Notes: generated by a model not told the origin, from the sequence alone. Shown: positions 43,450 to 53,214, numbered from the stretch's first letter. The stretch: DNA of 64,000 bases from Desulfotruncus alcoholivorax DSM 16058 (GCF_000430885.1 NZ_AUMW01000018.1:1-64000), one strand, 5' to 3'. Numbers and translations: made by a program.

Positions 43450-43830
43450 ATGAAGGAGATTATCGCCATTATCCGGATGAATAAGGTTAATGTCACCAAA
43501 AAAGCCCTGGCGGATATCGGGGTTTGCGGCCTGCACGCCATGAAGGTGATGGGCCGGGGTAAGATTCACGTAGACCTGTCACTTCTGAACGATATGGGCG
43601 CTACCGAGGAAATAGCCGGTATTGTCAGTGAAAGCCTGTCCAAGGGCAGCAGGCTTATTCCCAAGCGTATGCTTAGCATTCTGGTTCAGGATAACGAGGT
43701 TGATAAAGTTGTAAACACTATTATAAGCGTCAACAAGGAAGGCAATAAGGGTGACGGCAAAATATTCATCTGCCCCGTCTTGGACGCCGCGCGGGTTAGA
43801 ACCGGCGAACGGGGCGAGGCGGCAATTTAA
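43450..43830 (+). CDS. nifI2: Nitrogenase PII-like regulator NifI2
   Basis: 126 residues. It begins MKEIIAIIRMNKVNVTKKAL and ends TGEKG-like with NKGDGKIFICPV, a PII protein with the longer T-loop region typical of NifI2 (around MKVMGRGKIHVD). It forms the hexameric switch with NifI1 that blocks NifDK-NifH contact. AAAGGAGG lies upstream. Confidence 0.95.
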   Translation: MKEIIAIIRMNKVNVTKKALADIGVCGLHAMKVMGRGKIHVDLSLLNDMGATEEIAGIVSESLSKGSRLIPKRMLSILVQDNEVDKVVNTIISVNKEGNKGDGKIFICPVLDAARVRTGERGEAAI

Positions 43831-43835
43831 TGAAA

Positions 43836-43866
43836 GGGGACACACCTCCTTCGGAGGAATGTCCCC
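43836..43866 (+). repeat. Palindromic nif-spacer repeat, copy 2
   Basis: GGGGACA-cac-CTCC-TTC-GGAG-gaa-TGTCCCC forms a strong hairpin between nifI2 and nifD, directly before the nifD ribosome site. No T run follows, so it is unlikely to end transcription; RNA stability or processing is more plausible. Confidence 0.75.
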
Positions 43867-43888
43867 AAATTAAGGGAGGTGGATAATT

Positions 43889-45526
43889 TTGGCTATTAAT
43901 GAAAAAATGCTGGAAGAGATTCTCAATAAATATCCCGCCAAAGTGAAGCGTAATCGTAAAAAACATATCCTGATCAGAGACTCCGCCCTGGAAACTCAGG
44001 AGATAGAAGCCAACACCAGAACCATCCCGGGGATTGTCACTAACCGCGGCTGTGCCTTCGCCGGCTGCAAGGGTGTGGTACTGGGGCCGCTCAAAGACAT
44101 GGTGCACATAGTGCACGGCCCCATCGGGTGCGCTTATTACAGTTGGCTGACCCGGCGCAACAAAGCCAGGGCCGATGAGCCGAAAAAAAATTTCCTGGCT
44201 TACTGTGTATCAACGGATATGCAGGAAAGCGACATCGTTTTCGGCGGCGAAAAGAAACTGGCCCGGATGATCGACGAGGTGGTGGAAATATTCAAGCCCA
44301 ACGCTATTACTATCTCCGCCACCTGCCCTGTGGGTCTTATCGGTGACGACATCCAGGCGGTGGCCAAGGCGGCCCGGGCCAAGCACGGCCTGAACATCAC
44401 AGCTTACAGCTGTGAGGGTTATAAGGGGGTCAGCCAGTCTGCCGGCCACCACATTGCCAATAATGGACTGATGGAGAATATCATCGGCGAGGGTGACTGG
44501 GAGGAGCCGCCCAGCAAGTATACCATCAATATCCTGGGCGAGTACAACATCGGCGGCGACAGCTGGGAAGTTGAACGGATCTTGAACGAGATCGGGTACG
44601 AGGTCCAGGCGGTAATGACTGGCAACGGCTCTTATGAAAAGCTTAAAAACGCCCATGTGGCGCAGCTGAACTTGGTGCAGTGCCACCGGTCCATCAACTA
44701 TATAGCCACCATGCTGGAAACCAAATACGGCACTCCCTGGCTGAAGGTTAACTTTATCGGCATTCGGGCCACCATCGAATCGCTGCGCAACATGGCCCGG
44801 TACTTCGGGGACGAGGCCCTGATCAAGCGTACCGAAGAGGTTATCGAGAAGGAACTGGCTGAGATTGAGCCGCAACTGGAGCCTTACCGGAAAATTTGCT
44901 CGGGTAAAACCGCCTTTTGCTTTGTGGGGGGGTCCCGCGGCCACCATTACCAGGGATTGTACGAGGAACTGGGTGTGACCACGGTGCTGGCGGGCTACGA
45001 ATTCGCCCACCGGGACGATTACGAGGGCCGGGACGTATTGCCGAACATTAAAGCCGACGCTGACAGCAAAAATATTCCCGATCTGCACGTAACTCCGGAC
45101 GAGCGGCGCTACCGGCTGAAAATACCGGCGGAGAGGATGGAGGAGCTAAAGCAGGAGATTCCGTTGAGCAACTACAAAGGGATGATTGACGATATGACGG
45201 ACGGCAGCATTGTAGTTGACGATTTGAACCATTATGAGACCGAGGAATTTATTAGAATCCTTAAGCCGGATATCTTCTCCTCGGGGATCAAGGATAAGTA
45301 TATTCCTCAAAAAATGGGTATTCCCACCAAGCAGCTGCACAATTATGATTACAGCGGTCCTTACGCAGGGTTTCGGGGTGCGGTGAACTTTGCCCGTGAT
45401 GTGGCCATGGGATTTGCCACTCCAACGTGGAACTTCATTATGCCGCCTTGGAAAAACCAGCCGCTGCTGGAGGGCACCGTTGAGGATTGTACGGCTAATA
45501 CATGCGTTGAGGAGGTAGCGACATAA
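43889..45526 (+). CDS. nifD: Nitrogenase molybdenum-iron protein alpha chain
   Basis: 545 residues from TTG 43889 (GGGAGGTGG upstream). The P-cluster Cys residues lie in TNRGCAFAGCKGV, HGPIGCAYYSW and SATCPVGLIGDD. The cofactor ligands are in FVGGSRGHHYQGL-type region, with the Cys in the homologous GNGSYEKLK neighbourhood and the His in LHNYDYSGPYAGFRG. The length includes the insertion of about 50 residues found in anaerobe-type NifD. It carries the active-site cofactor. Confidence 0.97.
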   Translation: MAINEKMLEEILNKYPAKVKRNRKKHILIRDSALETQEIEANTRTIPGIVTNRGCAFAGCKGVVLGPLKDMVHIVHGPIGCAYYSWLTRRNKARADEPKKNFLAYCVSTDMQESDIVFGGEKKLARMIDEVVEIFKPNAITISATCPVGLIGDDIQAVAKAARAKHGLNITAYSCEGYKGVSQSAGHHIANNGLMENIIGEGDWEEPPSKYTINILGEYNIGGDSWEVERILNEIGYEVQAVMTGNGSYEKLKNAHVAQLNLVQCHRSINYIATMLETKYGTPWLKVNFIGIRATIESLRNMARYFGDEALIKRTEEVIEKELAEIEPQLEPYRKICSGKTAFCFVGGSRGHHYQGLYEELGVTTVLAGYEFAHRDDYEGRDVLPNIKADADSKNIPDLHVTPDERRYRLKIPAERMEELKQEIPLSNYKGMIDDMTDGSIVVDDLNHYETEEFIRILKPDIFSSGIKDKYIPQKMGIPTKQLHNYDYSGPYAGFRGAVNFARDVAMGFATPTWNFIMPPWKNQPLLEGTVEDCTANTCVEEVAT

Positions 45527-45527
45527 A

Positions 45528-46910
45528 ATGTTGGATTGTACGCCCAAAGAACTAATTAAACGCACCGGCGGGGGGATTAACCCCGCCAAGACCTGCCAGC
45601 CCATCGGGGCTATGTACGCCGCCCTGGGCATCCACAATTGCATGCCCCACAGCCACGGCTCCCAGGGCTGCTGCGCCTATCACCGCTCGCACTTGACCAG
45701 GCATTTCAGGGAGCCGGTAATGGCCACCACCAGTTCGTTTACCGAGGGCGCCTCGGTGTTCGGGGGCGGCGGCAATCTGAAAACCGCCATCAAAAACGTG
45801 TTTGCCATCTATAATCCGGATGTAATAGCGGTGCATACCACTTGCCTGTCGGAGACCATCGGGGACGATATACCTACCATCATCAAGGGCGCTGAGATTC
45901 CTGAAGGTAAACTGGTAATCCATGCCAACACGCCCAGCTACCAGGGCTCGCATATAACCGGCTTCTCCAACATGGTCAAGGGCATGGTTGCCTATCTGGC
46001 GGAAGCAACGACGGACGAGAAAAAGGAGCAGGTGAACATCATCCCCGGTTTCGTAAATCCCGGGGACATGCGGGAAATCAAGCGGCTGGCGGGCAAGATG
46101 GGTGTCAGGTTCATCATGTTCCCTGATACTTCAGGGGTGCTGGACTCCCCCATGACCGGCAAGTTTGAAATGTTCCCCGCCGGCGGCGCCAAAGTGGAGG
46201 ATATCCGCGACTCGGGCAACTCCAAGCTTACCATTGCCTTGGGTTATTACGCTTCAAGCGACGCCGCCCACTTGCTGGAGCGGAACTGCCGGGTGCCGGC
46301 TCTTACCCTGAAAACACCGGTTGGGATTAAGGCAACTGATGATTTTCTGATGACGCTGCGGGGCAAGTTTGTCCGTGAGATACCTTATGAATTGGAGGAG
46401 GAGCGCGGCCAGCTGGTTGATGTAATGACCGATAATCACCACCATTTTTACGGAAAGAAAGTGGCAATTTTCGGTGACCCGGATATCCTCACCGGGCTGA
46501 CGGAGTTCGTTTTAAGCTTGGGTATGCATCCGCTGCACGTGCTTACCGGTACTCCCGGCGGCATTCTGACCGGCTCGGGTATATTTGAAAAGGAAATTAA
46601 GGCCATGCTGGCGGCGGCCGGCTTGGAGGGCCGGGTTAAAGCGGCGGGCGACCTGTTCGAATTGCATCAGTGGATCAAGAACGAGCCCGTGGATCTTTTG
46701 CTGGGCAACACCTACGGGAAGTATATCGCACGGGCGGAAGACATTCCTTTCGTGCGGGTGGGGTTCCCTATTCTGGACCGGGGCATCCATTCTTATCTGC
46801 CCATTGTCGGTTACCGGGGCGCCATGCGGCTGGTAGAGATGATCGGCAATGCCCTGTTGGACCGTAAGGACCGTGATGCTGCGGATGAAGATTTCGAACT
46901 GGTGTTGTAA
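45528..46910 (+). CDS. nifK: Nitrogenase molybdenum-iron protein beta chain
   Basis: 460 residues, ATG one base after the nifD stop. P-cluster Cys residues are in NPAKTCQPIGAMYAALG, SHGSQGCCAYHRSHLTRHF and THTTCLSETIGDD (here HTTCLSETIGDDIP). The protein is shorter than proteobacterial NifK because the N-terminal extension is absent, usual in clostridia. It forms the alpha2beta2 tetramer with NifD. Confidence 0.97.
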   Translation: MLDCTPKELIKRTGGGINPAKTCQPIGAMYAALGIHNCMPHSHGSQGCCAYHRSHLTRHFREPVMATTSSFTEGASVFGGGGNLKTAIKNVFAIYNPDVIAVHTTCLSETIGDDIPTIIKGAEIPEGKLVIHANTPSYQGSHITGFSNMVKGMVAYLAEATTDEKKEQVNIIPGFVNPGDMREIKRLAGKMGVRFIMFPDTSGVLDSPMTGKFEMFPAGGAKVEDIRDSGNSKLTIALGYYASSDAAHLLERNCRVPALTLKTPVGIKATDDFLMTLRGKFVREIPYELEEERGQLVDVMTDNHHHFYGKKVAIFGDPDILTGLTEFVLSLGMHPLHVLTGTPGGILTGSGIFEKEIKAMLAAAGLEGRVKAAGDLFELHQWIKNEPVDLLLGNTYGKYIARAEDIPFVRVGFPILDRGIHSYLPIVGYRGAMRLVEMIGNALLDRKDRDAADEDFELVL

Positions 46911-47009
46911 AGGAGCAGGAATTCAGAATCCAGAATTCAGAATGGGAACTAATTATAATTCTTCTTCCTTGTTCATTTTGGATTCTGACTCCTGGCTCCT
47001 GAATTCTGG
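46911..47009 (+). repeat. Inverted repeat between nifK and nifE
   Basis: The left arm, GGAGCAGGAATTCAGAATC then CAGAATTCAGAATG, and the right arm, CATTTTGGATTCTGA then CTCCTGGCTCCTGAATTCTGG, are built from repeated AATTCAGAAT and GGAGCCAGGA units in opposite orientation. It resembles a small palindromic mobile or REP-like element. No gene is present. Confidence 0.65.
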
Positions 47010-47073
47010 CTTCACAGATTAGCGGTTTAGGATTTTGGTTCCGGCTTTAGTTTTAAGGAAAGATGTGATAAAA

Positions 47074-48429
47074 ATGGCGGGAGCTGTAAAAAATGAAAAT
47101 TTGATATTGGAAAGGGAATCTTCCATTCTGATCAAGGGACGGCAGAGGAAAAGCCGGCTCAAGTGTGACACAGACAGCATTGCCGGTTGTGTCAGCCAGC
47201 GGGCCTGCGTTTACTGTGGGGCCAGGGTTGTATTGAATCCGGTAACCGACGCCATCCACCTGGTGCACGGGCCCATCGGCTGTGCCAGCTATACCTGGGA
47301 CATCAGGGGCAGTCTCAGCAGCGGTTCGGAACTATACCGCAACAGTTTTTCGACCGACCTGAAGGAGAACGATATCATTTTCGGCAGTGAAAAAAAACTG
47401 GCCGGGGCCATTGACGAACTGGTGCAAAAGTACCGGGCCGAACTGGTTTTTGTGTATGCCACCTGTGTGGTGGGCGTAATTGGTGACGACCTTGAAGCAG
47501 TTTGTAAGGCTGCGTCTAAAAAGCACGGCATCAAAGTTATACCTGTTCAATCCAGTGGTTTTATCGGAAATAAGTCAGCAGGTTACCGGGCGGCCTGCGA
47601 TGCGCTGCTGCGTCTCATTGAGCCGCCGGGGGGAGCTAAGCGACATACAAAAAAAATTAACTATCTGGGAGACTTTAATCTGGCTGGTGAGGCCTGGATT
47701 ATCACCGGTTACCTCAGACAAATCGGCGTGGAAATAAACGTGGTCTTCACCGGGGACAGTAACTACCATAACTTACAAAAAGCCCCAGAGGCCTCGCTGA
47801 ATATCATCCAGTGCGCCGGCTCCATGTCTTACCTGGCCCGGCGGATGGAGGAACTTTACGGCATACCTTCCCTGCAGGTCTCATTCCTGGGGTTGGAGGA
47901 TACCTCGGCGTCACTGCGCAACATTGCTGCTTTTTTCAATGATGCCAGGATGATGAACCTGGCGGAGGAGCTTATAGAACGGGAAACCGGTGCGTTCAGA
48001 CCGCAGATTGAGCGTTACCGGGAAAAACTGGAGGGCAAAAAGGCGGCTGTCTACGTGGGCGGCGGTTTTAAGGCCATTTCATTAATTAAACAGTTCAGGG
48101 AAATAGGCATTGATGTGGTCATGGTGGGTACCCAAACCGGCAGGGAAGAGGAGTACCGGATACTGCATGATCTGGCCGATGACGGGACTGTCATCCTGGA
48201 TGACGCCAACCCTTCCGAACTGGAACGGTTTATGATTGAAAAAGGGGCTCACCTGCTGGTAGGAGGAGTTAAAGAAAGACCCCTGGCCTATAAACTGGGA
48301 ATGGCCTTTATTGATCATAACCACGACCGCAAGCACCCTTTGAGCGGCTATGTGGGCGCGGTGAACTTTGCCCGTGAGGTTTACTCCACGGTTTGCTCAC
48401 CGGTTTGGAAATATGCCCGGGAGATATGA
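47074..48429 (+). CDS. nifE: Nitrogenase cofactor scaffold protein NifE
   Basis: 451 residues from ATG 47074. It resembles NifD: the first Cys residues are in VSQRACVYCGARVV and HGPIGCASYTWDIRG, then YATCVVGVIGDDLEAV. The cofactor His of NifD is replaced in the C-terminal region, as in NifE. With NifN it forms the scaffold on which the iron-molybdenum cofactor is finished. Confidence 0.95.
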   Translation: MAGAVKNENLILERESSILIKGRQRKSRLKCDTDSIAGCVSQRACVYCGARVVLNPVTDAIHLVHGPIGCASYTWDIRGSLSSGSELYRNSFSTDLKENDIIFGSEKKLAGAIDELVQKYRAELVFVYATCVVGVIGDDLEAVCKAASKKHGIKVIPVQSSGFIGNKSAGYRAACDALLRLIEPPGGAKRHTKKINYLGDFNLAGEAWIITGYLRQIGVEINVVFTGDSNYHNLQKAPEASLNIIQCAGSMSYLARRMEELYGIPSLQVSFLGLEDTSASLRNIAAFFNDARMMNLAEELIERETGAFRPQIERYREKLEGKKAAVYVGGGFKAISLIKQFREIGIDVVMVGTQTGREEEYRILHDLADDGTVILDDANPSELERFMIEKGAHLLVGGVKERPLAYKLGMAFIDHNHDRKHPLSGYVGAVNFAREVYSTVCSPVWKYAREI

Positions 48430-48439
48430 GGTGAAATCT

Positions 48440-49858
48440 ATGGCGCGAGAAAAAACGACATACCGAATGGTTAATGAAAATCCCTGCAATATGTGTATGC
48501 CCATGGGGGGTATCCTGCCCTTCAAGGGGATTGAGGAGTCCATGGTGATCATCCACGGCTCCCAGGGCTGCAGCACTTACATGCGTCGTCACATCGCCGA
48601 GCACTATAATGAACCCATCGACGTGGGTTCCTCCTCTTTAAACGAAAAAGGAACGGTTTACGGTGGGGCCCAGAACCTGTTTCAGGCACTGGACAATATC
48701 CGTAAGGTATACAGACCACGGTTGATCGGCATACTCACTTCCTGCCTGGCGGAAACCATCGGGGAGGACGTGGAGGGGATCGCCCGGTATTACTTGAAGC
48801 AGCGAGGTCTGGAGGGAATATCCCTGGTTGCCGTTTCCACTCCCGGCTACGGGGGCACTCACAGTGAGGGGTACTGGCTGGCGGTGAAAAAAATTGTGGC
48901 CGGCCTGGCTGAGACTACGGGAAAGCATGGCGGCATAAATGTCATAGTGCCCAACCTTAGTCCCGCCGATATCCGGGAAATCAAGCGTATCCTGAACTTG
49001 ATGGGGGTACGGTACACACTGGTACCGGATATATCCGATACCCTGGACCGGCCCATTGCCAGGCCTTACACCAAAATTCCCCCGGGAGGTACTTCAATTG
49101 AGTCCGTCCGCCGTATGCCGGGCGCAGCGGCCACCATTCAATTTGGTGTGACGGTGGAGGAAAAGCTCTCCCCGGGCCACTATTTGCAATCAGAATTCGG
49201 GGTGCCCCTGTATAACCTACCGGTGCCCATGGGTGTTGAGGCCACGGACAGGTTGGTAGACCTGCTGGCGCAATTGAGTGGAAACAGCGCGCCCCAGATA
49301 CTGAATATGGAGAGGGGCCGCCTGCTGGACTGTATGGTTGACTCGCACAAATACAATGCGCTGGGCAGCGGCGCCTTGTTCGGTGACCCCGAATTGGTTT
49401 ACGCCGTGGCGCGAACTTGTGCGGAAAACGGCTTGTACCCGGCGGTGGTGGCCACCGGCAGTGGTAATGCCATCCTGGAAGAACTGCTCGGCCCGATCCT
49501 GGCGGACAGCCCACAGCAAGCGCGTTATTTAAATGAAGCTGATTTTACCCAGATTCGGGAAGCATGCCGGGAGACCGGGGTGAATATAGCCATCGGCCAT
49601 TCCGACGGCAAATACCTGACGGAAAGAGAAGGTATACCTCTGGTCAGGATAGGCTTTCCCATTCACGACCGGGTGGGCGGCCAGCGACTGTTATCAGTTG
49701 GCTATACCGGCACCACTATGTTCCTGGACCGGGTTACCAATACCATTCTAGAACACAAGCATAGAAACTACCGCGCCGCCATGTACCGGAAATTTTACCG
49801 GAAAACTGGAATTGAGGAATGTCCCCATGAAAAGTACTGCGCTAAAGAGGTGAGGTGA
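48440..49858 (+). CDS. nifN: Nitrogenase cofactor scaffold protein NifN
   Basis: 472 residues from ATG 48440 (GAGGTG upstream; the frame is open further but would overlap nifE). It resembles NifK, with NPCNMCMPMGGILPFKGIEE, IHGSQGCSTYMRRHIAEHY and LTSCLAETIGEDV. It is the partner of NifE. The stop overlaps the nifB start by four bases. Confidence 0.93.
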   Translation: MAREKTTYRMVNENPCNMCMPMGGILPFKGIEESMVIIHGSQGCSTYMRRHIAEHYNEPIDVGSSSLNEKGTVYGGAQNLFQALDNIRKVYRPRLIGILTSCLAETIGEDVEGIARYYLKQRGLEGISLVAVSTPGYGGTHSEGYWLAVKKIVAGLAETTGKHGGINVIVPNLSPADIREIKRILNLMGVRYTLVPDISDTLDRPIARPYTKIPPGGTSIESVRRMPGAAATIQFGVTVEEKLSPGHYLQSEFGVPLYNLPVPMGVEATDRLVDLLAQLSGNSAPQILNMERGRLLDCMVDSHKYNALGSGALFGDPELVYAVARTCAENGLYPAVVATGSGNAILEELLGPILADSPQQARYLNEADFTQIREACRETGVNIAIGHSDGKYLTEREGIPLVRIGFPIHDRVGGQRLLSVGYTGTTMFLDRVTNTILEHKHRNYRAAMYRKFYRKTGIEECPHEKYCAKEVR

Positions 49859-50817
49859 ATACATTGACCTTTAACTGTGCAAACAATTCTCATGCGATGC
49901 AGGTAGATGCCGGCACCCTGGAAATGACCGGCCGGCACCCCTGCTATTCTTTTCAAGCCCACCGGCATTATGCGCGGATGCACCTGCCTGTAGCGCCACG
50001 GTGCAATATTAGCTGCAACTACTGTAATCGCAAGTATGACTGCGTCAACGAGAGCAGGCCCGGGGTGACCAGCGAGGTATTGACACCGGAAGCCGCCAGG
50101 GACAAATACCTGCTGGTGCGGGATAAGGTCGCCAACCTCAGCGTGGTTGGTATAGCCGGCCCGGGAGACGCTCTGGCCAACTGGGGCAGTGTTAGTAGAA
50201 CCATTAAACTAATCAAGGAAGTTGACCCGGAAGTTATCTTCTGCCTGTCCACCAATGGTTTAATGCTGCCGGAATATGCCCGGGAAATAGTGCAGCTGGG
50301 TGTCAGGCACGTAACCGTAACCGTTAACTGTGTCGAACCCGCTACGGGGTCATTAATTTACAGGCGCGTCAATTATCGGAGCCGGGTTTACCGTGGTGCG
50401 GCGGGTGCGGAAATACTATTGCAAAACCAGCAAAAAGGTATCGGGTTTCTTGCCCGGCAGGGGGTGCTGGTGAAAGTGAATATCGTGATGGTCAAGGGCA
50501 TCAATGATGAACGGATTCCTGAGGTGGTGCGGCTGGTGAAAGGACTGGGCGCGTTCATCACCAATATTATGCCGCTGGTGCCTGCTCCGGGTAGTGTTTT
50601 TCAGAATTTCGCCCCAACTGATGTTGCGGAACTTAACCGAATGCGTGAAATCTGCGGCCACGAAATGCGACAGATGCGCCACTGTAAACAATGCCGGGCC
50701 GATGCCATCGGATTGCTTGACGAAGACCGGTCCCAGGAGTTTAACGCTGCGGGTAAAAAGCCTGCTGCTGATAGCGGCGGCAGTGGCAGGGAGCGGAAAG
50801 TTGCGACGGCTTTATAA
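49855..50817 (+). CDS. nifB: Radical SAM protein NifB, short form
   Basis: 320 residues from GTG 49855. The radical SAM cluster motif is APRCNISCNYCNRKYDC (C-x3-C-x2-C), with HPCYSFQAHRHYARMHLPV upstream and the later CKQCRADAIG near the C-terminus for the extra clusters. The NifX-like domain found at the end of many NifB proteins is absent. It builds the iron-sulfur-carbide precursor of the cofactor. Confidence 0.97.
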   Translation: MNTLTFNCANNSHAMQVDAGTLEMTGRHPCYSFQAHRHYARMHLPVAPRCNISCNYCNRKYDCVNESRPGVTSEVLTPEAARDKYLLVRDKVANLSVVGIAGPGDALANWGSVSRTIKLIKEVDPEVIFCLSTNGLMLPEYAREIVQLGVRHVTVTVNCVEPATGSLIYRRVNYRSRVYRGAAGAEILLQNQQKGIGFLARQGVLVKVNIVMVKGINDERIPEVVRLVKGLGAFITNIMPLVPAPGSVFQNFAPTDVAELNRMREICGHEMRQMRHCKQCRADAIGLLDEDRSQEFNAAGKKPAADSGGSGRERKVATAL

Positions 50818-50845
50818 AGTTAAAATCATCGTTTTTTAAAGTAAT

Positions 50846-50970
50846 GGGGGCATTCCTCCGACCTTGGAGCCCATTATTGGGGACATTTCTCCTACCCCAA
50901 AGCCTAACCCCAAAGAGGATGTGTGTCCCCTTTCCTCTGAAGAGGAGGCGTGTCCCCTTTCATTAGAGGG
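50846..50970 (+). repeat. Clustered palindromic nif-spacer repeats
   Basis: Several copies of the GGGGACA/TGTCCCC element follow each other: GGGGGCATTCCTCC (50846), GGGGACATTTCTCC (50879), GTGTGTCCCC (50921) and GAGGAGGCGTGTCCCC (50942). They can form alternative hairpins. The stretch lies between nifB and the ferredoxin gene and has no coding frame. Confidence 0.7.
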
Positions 50971-50979
50971 GGTCGTTAT

Positions 50980-51291
50980 ATGAACAAGCCTAAACACCAT
51001 ATATTCGTTTGCATCAGCACCAGGACCGGCAGCCAACCAAAGGGTCTGTGTCACGGCAAGTCTTCCTTGGAAATACTGTCCTCTTTTTTGGAAGAAATTG
51101 AGGACCAGGGGCTGTCCGGGGAGATCTTTATCTCCAATACCGGTTGCCTGGGCCTCTGTGAGCAGGGTCCCGTGGTGATAATTTACCCGGATAATGTCTG
51201 GTACGGAGGTGTAACTCCAGGCGATGTGGAGGAGATCATGGAGGAGCACATCTTGGGTGGCAATGTCTTAGAGCGTTTACTCCTAAAGTAA
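50980..51291 (+). CDS. Thioredoxin-like [2Fe-2S] ferredoxin
   Basis: 103 residues from ATG 50980 (AGAGGGGG upstream). Cys residues in FVCISTRTGS, GLCHGKSS and NTGCLGLCEQGP follow the thioredoxin-like 2Fe-2S ferredoxin pattern (Shethna/NuoE-like), found in nif clusters of many diazotrophs. It may carry electrons for nitrogenase or its cofactor synthesis. Confidence 0.85.
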   Translation: MNKPKHHIFVCISTRTGSQPKGLCHGKSSLEILSSFLEEIEDQGLSGEIFISNTGCLGLCEQGPVVIIYPDNVWYGGVTPGDVEEIMEEHILGGNVLERLLLK

Positions 51292-51346
51292 CCTTAACAT
51301 GGAAATCGAGAGTAGGTTAAAGGTCCGACCTTGGAGGTGATTTATC

Positions 51347-51964
51347 ATGGGTTTCGATATAGCGGTTTACGTGAATGAGAATGGCGAAACGGCACCTTTA
51401 AACGCTCCGGGGAAATTGGTGGTGTACCGCAAAAGGCAGGGCAGCTGGAAGGTTTGCCGGGAAAAAAGTTTTAACCCTGCCTCCGTGGAGGGCATGGCGG
51501 GCTTGCGCCGGATGATGGACGAAATAGCCGATATAATGGGCAGCTGCAAAATATTTGTGGGACAAACGGTTACCGGCATACCTTATTACGAACTGGAAAA
51601 GTCCAATTGCACGGTATGGGAGATGCAGGGAAAACCTGGCGATTTTTTGGATTATATTCTATACTGTGCAGATGATGAACAAAGCTTAACCTCAAAAACT
51701 ACCGCCGTTGTAATTCCGGTGCCGTCGGAGATTGGTGAAGGTCGCTATCGAGTTTCCATCAAAGAAATCCAGGACAGCGGTGGCGGTATTACCTCCAAAC
51801 AGGTACTGCAGCCGTTTTTGCGCCGGGAGAAATTTTTTGAACTGGAAGTAATCTGCAGCCACGTTCCACCCTGGTTGGAGGCGGAATTTGCCGCAGGTGC
51901 GCTAAATGGTGAAATTTTAGAAGGAGGGAAAAAGATAATCATATCAAAAACCTGCTGTGGTTAA
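51347..51964 (+). CDS. anfO: AnfO-like nitrogenase accessory protein
   Basis: 205 residues. It begins GFDIAVYVNENGETAPL and contains CKIFVGQTVTGIPYYELEK and a C-terminal region around CSHVPPWLEAEF, as in AnfO, a protein first linked to the iron-only nitrogenase. The exact function is unknown. Here it sits in a cluster whose structural genes look like the molybdenum type. The start has TTGGAGGTG upstream. Confidence 0.75.
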   Translation: MGFDIAVYVNENGETAPLNAPGKLVVYRKRQGSWKVCREKSFNPASVEGMAGLRRMMDEIADIMGSCKIFVGQTVTGIPYYELEKSNCTVWEMQGKPGDFLDYILYCADDEQSLTSKTTAVVIPVPSEIGEGRYRVSIKEIQDSGGGITSKQVLQPFLRREKFFELEVICSHVPPWLEAEFAAGALNGEILEGGKKIIISKTCCG

Positions 51965-51976
51965 TCATGGTATAGC

Positions 51977-52010
51977 AAAGAACGAGACGCCCAAAAGCTT
52001 CTCGTTCTTT
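51977..52010 (+). terminator. Terminator of the nif operon
   Basis: AAAGAACGAGA (51977-51987) pairs perfectly with TCTCGTTCTTT (52000-52010). Only short T stretches follow, but the position after anfO fits the end of the operon. Confidence 0.7.
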
Positions 52011-52128
52011 GATCTTTAAAGTATAGTACTTGTGACCTCCAAGCAATCTTGAATAAGTTGGTTTATCACATTTAACACCTCCGGGAATTTTGTAAAAATG
52101 TAGCTGCCGCAGGGCTTCTTAATCGAAT

Positions 52129-52992
52129 TTATAAGTCTATTTTCAGCATATCTTCTGATATTTGTGCCAGTCTTTCGGCCATAACTTTAATCTTTTCCAA
52201 ATTCGCTGCCATCTCTTCAGTCGTGGCGGCTTGTTGCTGTGAAACCGCCGAGATTTCATGTGTATGTGTTGCAAAGCCCAGTATTGTTTCCTGAATATGT
52301 TTTAGCTTAGCACCAATTTCTTTTACCGACAGATTTGTTTTGCTTGCTAATTTGCGAATTTCCTCTGCCACTACATTAAACCCGCGCCCCTGGTCTCCAG
52401 CACGGGCTGCTTCAATGGCAGCATTTAAGCCTAACAGGTGTGTTTGGTTGGAAACCTCTTTAATTAAGGCAATTACAGTGTCCATGTCTTTTATGTCTTT
52501 TTCAATTTCTGAGGTATTGTCGGCCAGTTCCTGTGCCGTGGCGGCTAATTCCTCTGATGCGCTCATTAAATTGCTGCTGGTTGTGGAAATGTTATCAAGA
52601 AATGAATTTAAATCCAACGCCATATTGCTTAACTTTTCCTGCGCTTCTATTGATAAGCCGGTGGCTATGGCGCCGATGACGTTTCCCTTATCGTCAGTTA
52701 CGGGTATGCCTTTCCCAATGTAGGGAGTTCCCAGCACTTCTTTGGGAATTCGTTTTACTTGTACCTTACCTGTTTTTATAATGGTGTCGGCAATACTTCC
52801 ATTTTTAATGAGATCTCCCGGATTTACAGGTAACTTTAACTTTGTTCCCTGGAATACACAAAGGTATTTCTCTGTGTCAGTTAAGCTAAATACGTTTTCA
52901 ACCCCCATTGTTTGATGAATGTAAGGTGCGACTTTTAATAATAATTGCAAATTATCATCTTTTTTCGAATTGGTATCGTTATTTATTGTCAA
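52129..52992 (-). CDS. Soluble methyl-accepting chemotaxis-type protein
   Basis: 287 residues. The N-terminal 120 residues form a sensor domain without membrane segments ([20 protein letters not shown] resembles a cache/GAF-type fold). The C-terminal half is the signalling hairpin, with the tip [20 protein letters not shown] and [10 protein letters not shown]. The start is a TTG close to GGGGAGG. It would sense an intracellular signal next to the nif genes; the ligand is unknown. Confidence 0.88.
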   Translation of the reverse strand: MTINNDTNSKKDDNLQLLLKVAPYIHQTMGVENVFSLTDTEKYLCVFQGTKLKLPVNPGDLIKNGSIADTIIKTGKVQVKRIPKEVLGTPYIGKGIPVTDDKGNVIGAIATGLSIEAQEKLSNMALDLNSFLDNISTTSSNLMSASEELAATAQELADNTSEIEKDIKDMDTVIALIKEVSNQTHLLGLNAAIEAARAGDQGRGFNVVAEEIRKLASKTNLSVKEIGAKLKHIQETILGFATHTHEISAVSQQQAATTEEMAANLEKIKVMAERLAQISEDMLKIDL

Positions 52993-53214
52993 CGCCTCCC
53001 CGCAATCTGAATATTAAATAAATTTGATAAATTATGATAAATTCCTGCAATATTTATTGTTTCAACCGGCACATCTAAAATATTTGCATCAGAAAACGTT
53101 ATCTTTTCCTGGAAATTATAAAAATTATTTAATCATAAGAAAAATATTTTTTGAGGTTTTGGTTGAAATTTGTTAATTAATTAATTTTCATAAACTTGGT
53201 AAGGTGAGGCAATA

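Noticed and set aside
44210-45088. Long antisense frame within nifD
   Set aside because: GC-rich coding regions give such shadows; there is no start signal and nifD is clearly the gene.
48368-48439. N-terminal extension of nifN
   Set aside because: It would overlap nifE by about 60 bases and lacks a ribosome site, whereas ATG 48440 has GAGGTG at proper distance.
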